A DNA stretch of 64,000 bases from Gnetum montanum. Taxonomy: Eukaryota; Streptophyta; Gnetopsida; Gnetales; Gnetaceae. The translations under genes and the position numbers were made by a program. The notes beneath the pieces were generated by a model. It worked only from the letters and a program-made list of their open reading frames with translations. It was not told the DNA's origin and made no database searches. Where the stretch lies: NCBI GenBank assembly GCA_015680685.1, contig MNCI01007635.1, positions 124,001 through 188,000 of the forward strand. Direction: 5' to 3'. Positions 58,366 to 64,000 of this stretch are shown here, in pieces. The first letter of the stretch is position 1; each line of letters starts with the position of its first letter.

Positions 58366-59825
58366 CATGCTAACCATTACCATGGCCTCTCAATTTTTCT
58401 ACCTTTTTTTTTACTTTCACATTTTTCATTTTTCAAAATTTTTAAATTTTATACCATTTTTAGTACATTTAAATTTTCTTGATTTTTTTACACTTTCTTA
58501 TATATTTTACTTTATTATGTTTCTTATATTTCTCTTAATTAAATATGATATTTTCTCATTTACACAATGCAACTATTGCTATTTACTAATGATGGTTTGT
58601 GCTTAATGTGTGATTGTCGATGTCTAGTTTCTATTTTTCAATTTTGATGTCTAATGACTTTGACAGGGTTTATTTTTTATGGGACAAGCAGTGAGTCCAC
58701 ATCATCCACCCATCCAAAGAACTCTATGGTTTTCCTTATTCTGGGAATTTGAGATCCCTTTTTCATTAAAGAAATTTTTAATTGATTAGCAACCTTGGTA
58801 GTTCTAGAATTAGGAAGGATCCAAAGGTTTGTAAAGGATGTGAATTTAAGGGAACTCAATACTTTTTATACTCTTCTTCTTGCTTGAGTGCTTAAGTGTT
58901 TTTTACAGACTTCTTACCATTCCATACCATCAATGATGGGAAGCCCTCACACAATGTGGTTCCCATTTCAAAAAAGAAATAACAATGAGAATTTAAAGCA
59001 TACCCCTTGGACAAGTAAAAAGGCTACAAGCATTGGTTATGGGACTCAAAAGACATACCCCAATGCTTAAAGGTCCCCTCTAACTAAGATCCTCTCTCTC
59101 TCACTTCCTCCTTCTCCCCTCTTTGTAGAATGGTCGTTGTCTTACAGGAACACTCTTGTGTCTTGAGTGGGTGGATTAGTCTTAGAGTGGTGATGTGAAG
59201 TCATTGAAAGTGGATGGCTTTGATCTAGACTAAGGATGGAACTTCTCAGGTCATTTAAACCACAATTCCACAAGGGACTTCTTATGACCTCAATTTGGAA
59301 CTCCATTTCACCTTCTCTGTCATCCATCCATGCTACCATAACTTACCTCACTACTAATTTCTATGTTATGCTCAATGTCTTAGTCTAAAGCATTGGGATT
59401 TTTTCTTGAGTGAACTCTTTTAGGTTGGTTCTTAACTTTTCATGATCATTAAATCAACTATCGGGCCCATGAACTCCTTAGTTGAGGTTATGCAAGGGTA
59501 AAAAGGGCATGAAACTATTATGGAGAGGACCCACTTGCATAGATTTTGGCTTGATTAGTTAAGGTTCCTTACCTATGACATCGCTACAATCTTATATTTT
59601 GTATTTTCCATTGTGTAAACTGCTTAGTACTCCTTAATCTTTCATTGCATTCATTCATTAAATTAAATTTTCTTCATTTTTTCCAATTCATGAACTTCAA
59701 CACCCTCTTCTCATGATTTCATACTATTCTTGGTCTTCTAAGCTCTCATTTGACCCCAATTTCATCAAAAAATTTCTTGTATTTTGAAAGTTTGACCAAA
59801 GTTAATAGGAGTCAACAATGATCAA
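58366..59825 (+). other. Post-pol spacer of Gypsy D, non-coding
   Basis: Homologous to 27912-29500 in B. T-rich start, no coding frame. Confidence 0.75.
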
Positions 59826-59830
59826 CAACT

Positions 59831-59920
59831 ACATCGTTGAGGCCTCGTCAATGTAGTCGACCTTGTTGACAAGGCCTCATCATCAAGGCCTCGTCAATGC
59901 AATACAAAAATAGTATATAT
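59831..59920 (+). promoter_or_regulatory. Internal U3-like promoter upstream of ORF3 (Gypsy D)
   Basis: Three GAGGCCTC/AAGGCCTC words (tgaggcctcgtcaatg near 59839, caaggcctcatcatc near 59871, caaggcctcgtcaatg near 59884), followed by TATA-like tagtatatatg at 59911. The same vocabulary is used in the family's LTR U3. Confidence 0.5.
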
Positions 59921-60068
59921 GCTGCTAGACACTTTAGAATTTTTTGTCATTTTCTCATAACAGACAAGAAATTTTTGCAATTTTTCATAGCACAAAACCT
60001 TCCAAAGCCCATAACTTTCAAAATATTTGTCCAAATCACTCCATTTTTTGATCCTACACTTACCAAAG
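59921..60068 (+). other. Putative 5' leader exon of ORF3 (Gypsy D)
   Basis: The ~150 bases between the TATA-like site and the splice donor. The last bases are accaaag before GTAAGT. Copy E has the same donor context. Confidence 0.4.
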
Positions 60069-60375
60069 GTAAGTTCTTTATTTTGGGGGCCATAAACCTT
60101 AGGTTTTTAATGCAATTTTCAAAAACAATTTCTAATTCCCCCAAGGGTTAGTAACCTTAATCATACATAAACATCAACTTTTTTCAAGTTAACCCTTCCA
60201 ACAACCTTCGAGATGATTTATCAATGATAAGGCATAAATAGAAATAACATTTAAGTTAATTAAATCAGCCATAATTACAACTTATCCAAGTGTTACTACC
60301 CTCAAGAGTTAAGGTATCTGAACTATTTTAAGGTTACACAATGATTGCTAATCCATTGTTCTATTGTGATTGCAG
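60069..60375 (+). other. Putative intron in the ORF3 leader (Gypsy D)
   Basis: Donor AAAG/GTAAGTTC at 60069 fits the plant consensus. Acceptor tgattgcag at 60375 directly precedes the ORF3 ATG. 307 bases, AT-rich. Confidence 0.45.
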
Positions 60376-63227
60376 ATGGTATCCAAACAAAAGCATCCGT
60401 AGGAAGGAGAACTCTCACAACCATAGGAGAAACGACCCAAAGCTGGAAGGGGCCAATAGGAACAAAGCCAAGAACAACAAGAGGCAACCCATGTAATGGG
60501 ACCTCTTCATGAGGAGCCCAAAGTGGAATCTGTTTGACAGATCTAGTAGAAGAAGTGCCTACAAAACAATCTCAATGAGGAGAAGTGCCTGGACCTTTGC
60601 CAAGGCTTGAGGTAACTCTAACTCAAGCCTACCTAGACATCATCAAGTCCTAAGAGATCTAAAGATCAGTTCTTCAAGAGATAAACTTCAGGCCATTTTT
60701 GGAAAAAGATCTAGAGGATGTCAGAACACAATTGCAAACCTCTCCCATATGGCCAATTATCACAACCAGTGGGGAGTGGTACATGGGAGAGACCTATCTC
60801 TTATAGAATAGCAAAAGGCCAAGGTCCATTGTAAAAATAAAGGATGTTCAAGTGTCCTACTCGGTAGAGGCCATCGTACAAGAACTAGGTTTTCTAGACA
60901 TCAGAACACAATTGGCAAAGATATCAATAAAAGGTGGCCCTGAGGAAAAAAGGAAGTGGACCTAGTGATGCTATGGGGTGGACTGTAATGAGTATGGTGC
61001 ACTCACACTAGCATAGAAAATATATTTCAAGATTATGAATTATCACCTCAATTCAATGGTGAGGCAAAGTAAGGTGACTACCTTCTTCGCTCGTGCATGC
61101 ACCACTCTTAGTGGGAAATTTCCCGTTAACCTTTCACACTTAATTAATTTGAAGATTGAGAAATTTTCAAGGAGAATGAATGTGGAAGGAGGACCTTGCC
61201 CTTTCCATGCCTTATAAGAATACTTTGCAAGAGCATAGGTATTGTTTGCTATTCAAATGGCACTCTCATGCATACTCCCTTAGCCTCATGGGAAAAAATC
61301 ATGAAGGAAAAAATGCCAAAAGCCATCCAAGAAGAGAAGTTGTTACCATCACCACCCACTCAGGAGACAACACCAAAGGCCTATGCAATCCTTAAGAATC
61401 TGCAACAAATCCAAGAGTAGCTCTTGAGAGAACAAGAGAAACAAGAAAGAACAAGTGGGGTGGATCCATCTATGTATCAACCAGCAATAAGTCACCTTAA
61501 TGAGGTGGCCCAAACAGTTAGCGAGATGAAGAGGGGTGGTTTCATTTTCTCTACCCAAAGAACATAGCTACCTTCAAGGTTGGATCCCAATTCTTAGGAT
61601 GTAATGGTGTCATTAGCAATACATCATCTATTCCCAGAAATCTTTGGGAATGCTGCCACTTTCTTGATAAAGTTAGAAGCAGGTGAAGAGGCAATTGTCT
61701 TGGTGATGCAACACTAAGGGTAGAAAACAATGACAGAAGTGGTAGATGACCATGTAGCTAAAGCATTGAATGCACCTATGGCATATATACTAGATATATC
61801 TACACTCCAAGATGTGCAAATGTTTGCAAGCACGGTTAGTGAAAAATTGAAAGTAGCCCAACATGAACAATTACTGGAACAACTGGTAGGAACTGAGCAA
61901 CTGACTCTAGATATTTTTAATCTTCTAGAGAATGTCACTATAACCCAATTAGAGCTATTAAATGAAAGGGGAAAATGCATCATTTTTAAGAGACAACTAG
62001 AAATGGTCGAAGAGAAAAATGAATGCTTGGTCGTGAAGGTTGTTGAACTTCATACCTAACTTGTAGAGTAAATAATCCTCAGCCCAGTAATGATAAGAGA
62101 TGAAGCTATCAAACAGCTTCAAGAATGATTTCAAAAGGCCAAGGAGGAAGCAATAATGGCCATCTTCAAACAATCCATGGTAGAAGTTGAAACACATTCA
62201 ATTAAAAAGGACTTGAATCAAATGCACCATGAAAATGAAGCACTAACCACACAAAATCAACGCTTGTGAAATGTTGATGCTCAAAGAGATCAAATGTAAG
62301 AATTCATTCATCAACAATAAGAGAAGCTTACCAAAGTTAACACTAAACTAAGGAAATTGGCCATAGAGAATTGTAATCTATCAATGGAGGAGGTATGCAC
62401 CTTGTGACAATTTGCCATTGAAATCACCACCTAGAAAAACAAAGCTCTCAAGTTTGAGAGGGTGAAAAATCACTACAGGGACTAGGTTGGCTTGCAAAAG
62501 GAAATAAATGAAAAAGAAATCCAGATGATAAAGGCTAAAGTAAATGAAGCCCTCCAAAAACTCCACCAAGGAAGAGAGATGTGGCAGCCCATCCTTGATG
62601 GGATTGATGCCTACAACAAAGCAGAAATATGCTTGAAGGAGTTGCAAATTGAAGAAATGATAGTATATGGAGTTGGATAATATTTGTTACATAAACCTTG
62701 CAATGCTAATAGCTGGATGGTCGTAGTCAACATTGGAGAAGAAAGTGGCTAGTTCATATTTGCTATACGAGGTTGAGTTCAAACACCACAAGGACACCAA
62801 GAAAAATCTTGAGACTACTAACACTAAACTTGAAGTCCTCAAAGGATGATTCATAGATTAGCGATCCATTACCAAGGAGCTAGCCAAACAGATGAATGAC
62901 TACTAGAAGTTGAAGAACATAGTGTGAGCATTCGACATTGAATGTAAATAGTTTGCTACCTAGTTTGTCAATGTCAAGAAGTTGTTTCTAGCAATCCCGT
63001 GTCCTTCGAATGTGCCAATTCCAACCCATATTAGGAAAGTTGTGTGGATGATGCATGATCCTAGGAGTTAGGAGGAGAAAATGAAAGCACTACTTGATGC
63101 TTTCTGCCTCCCACCTAAAGTTGCAACAACAATAGGACAACCATAGCTGCCTTAGCCATTGCCAATGTGTGAAGCCAATGAAGGTTCCTCAAAGCCTTAC
63201 GAACCACCACCACCTAGGACCATTTGA
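60376..63227 (+). pseudogene. ORF3 pseudogene of Gypsy D, full length (~950 codons)
   Basis: The ATG at 60376 (MVSKQKHP) sits directly after the splice-acceptor-like tgcag. Conserved N-terminal block FRPFLEKDLEDVRTQLQ (near 60690). Central block MNYHLNSMVRQSKVTTFFAR and FHALIRILCKSIGIVCYSNG (61035-61260), loosely like the 'putative plant transposon protein' domain in Athila-type elements (weak, from memory). Pro-rich hinge PSPPTQETTP (61345), then a coiled-coil half: open stretches 61730-62059 (NECLVVKVVELHT) and 62492-62680 (EIQMIKAKVNEALQKLHQ). Ends EPPPPRTI-stop (63227). About a dozen stops and frameshifts. No membrane segment or signal peptide is evident, so it does not look like an envelope gene. 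Confidence 0.8.
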
Positions 63228-63468
63228 TCTTCTCCAACAAGTTTCACATCATCAAGGAACGTGTTGTCCAAATGTTTTGAAGAGTTATGTCATGATGTTC
63301 AATTTTGTATCCTGAACACCACCATTTTTGTAATGTGTTGATCCATACACTTAGGTACTCCATTTTTTGTCAAGTTAGTCAAGGTTTTTTTGTTAAAATA
63401 AAATTCAATCAATAATTCCATACCTTCCCAATTTTGTAAAGGAACTCAAGGATGAGTTTTCATTCAAT

Positions 63469-63478
63469 CATGGGGGTA
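63469..63478 (+). other. Polypurine tract of Gypsy D
   Basis: CATGGGGGTA directly before the 3' LTR start TGATGAGTC. Confidence 0.9.
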
Positions 63479-64000
63479 TGATGAGTCGTCGTTGGTTGGC
63501 TACATGACAAAGCCTCATCAATGCAGCTAACCACATCAATGAGGCCTTGTCCACGAGCCCCCATCAACATATCTCGACCTACATCGATGAGGCCTTATCC
63601 ATGAGACCCTGTCAACATATCTTGACCTATATTGACAATGCCTTGTCAACATGGTGTTTGTCCATTGGCTATAAATATGTGCCTACCAAATGCATTCATG
63701 GGAAGTCTAAATTTCAGTAGTAGCAAACCTCCTGCATTTTTTCTATTCAAAAGTTAGAATTTTTTCCCTAAGTGCCCAGACCAGGAGTCATTGAGTGTAT
63801 AGATCTTTATATGAGCATTTTTGTACCTGAGCATGACAATGTGTGTGGCAATAAATATGAGCTTTCTAATAAACCTTGCAACACTTTGGATAGATTAGCT
63901 CTTTTTTATATACATTCAATGTTTTCAATTATTTATTAATTATTCTCAATTATTTTGCAAGTATTTTCCAACAATTGAGTTAATGAGATTATTAATCTAG
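63479..64000 (+). repeat. 3' LTR of Gypsy D, truncated by the window end
   Basis: Aligns with 52212 onward; contains the U3 repeats (63520-63640), TATA box gctataaatatg (63667-63678) and AATAAA near 63851. The remaining ~420 bases lie outside. Confidence 0.93.

Larger units (their letters stand above)
52212..64000 (+). mobile_element. Gypsy element D, plus strand, 3' LTR runs off the window
   Basis: 5' LTR 52212-53157, primer binding site, gag, pol, spacer, internal U3-like cluster, leader with intron, ORF3, polypurine tract, and the first 522 bases of the 3' LTR. Inserted into the gag of E (left flank acatg). Protease and most of RNase H are deleted. It has the best-preserved ORF3 upstream region. 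Confidence 0.93.

Noticed and set aside
58310-58606. 98-codon open frame rich in Phe/Ile/Leu
   Set aside because: T-rich spacer after pol produces hydrophobic frames by composition; B has the same T-rich spacer without an open frame.
60376-63227. ORF3 as a retroviral-type envelope gene
   Set aside because: No signal peptide, cleavage site or transmembrane segment is evident; the second half is coiled coil. Position alone is not enough.
1-64000. tRNA or rRNA genes
   Set aside because: Only primer-binding-site complements of tRNA ends were seen; no cloverleaf-sized match was recognised by eye. A tRNA-scan would settle it.

Overview
The window reads as repeat-filled plant nuclear DNA, most likely from a large-genome gymnosperm such as a conifer. 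That assignment is an inference from AT-rich sequence, nested and heavily decayed LTR retrotransposons, two kinds of LINE remnant and no intact host gene. No coding region in the window is intact. Everything recognisable is a pseudogenised transposon part, apart from two short CpG-richer stretches (10.7-11.7 kb and 17.6-18.1 kb) that may be broken pieces of a cellular locus.

The dominant component is one Ty3/Gypsy family, present in at least six copies on both strands (called A-F here). Its LTRs are about 840-950 bp and usually start TGATGA and end TCATCA. The primer binding site resembles the complement of the tRNA-Asp 3' end (TGGCACCGTTGTTGGGGA), and a CATGGGGGTA-type polypurine tract precedes the 3' LTR. 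The gene order is gag - protease - RT - RNase H - integrase - non-coding spacer - third ORF (ORF3) - 3' LTR, which fits the Athila/Tat side of Gypsy.

Layout: A (minus, 5' end only, 1-6400, its LTR split by a 3-kb foreign segment); L1-type LINE remnant (minus, 6.9-8.2 kb); minor tandem repeats (8.9-10.7 kb); CpG-richer gene-like block (10.7-11.7 kb); complete but dead Ty1/Copia element (minus, 11717-17618); second gene-like block (17.6-18.1 kb); RTE-type LINE tail (plus, about 18.9-19.4 kb); Gypsy B (plus, 20808 to about 33010, most complete); Gypsy C (minus, 33871-42976, 5-bp target duplication CCATC, no pol); Gypsy F (minus, old pol fragment hosting C and E); Gypsy E (minus, 45420-52211, ORF3 mostly deleted); Gypsy D (plus, 52212 to beyond the window, inserted into the gag of E).

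The most interesting signal is ORF3 and its upstream region. ORF3 lies after integrase in sense orientation, runs about 880-950 codons, and has a long heptad-rich coiled-coil half and a similar C-terminus in three copies. Upstream of it, B carries a 19-base motif identical to one in its own LTR U3, just before a TATA box in both places. D and C carry related motif clusters at the same position, and D then shows a leader, a consensus-like GTAAGT donor and a TGCAG acceptor ending right before the ORF3 ATG. This suggests a separately promoted, spliced third gene in the family. B, C, D and E have each lost different modules, so the array is a graveyard of non-autonomous derivatives.
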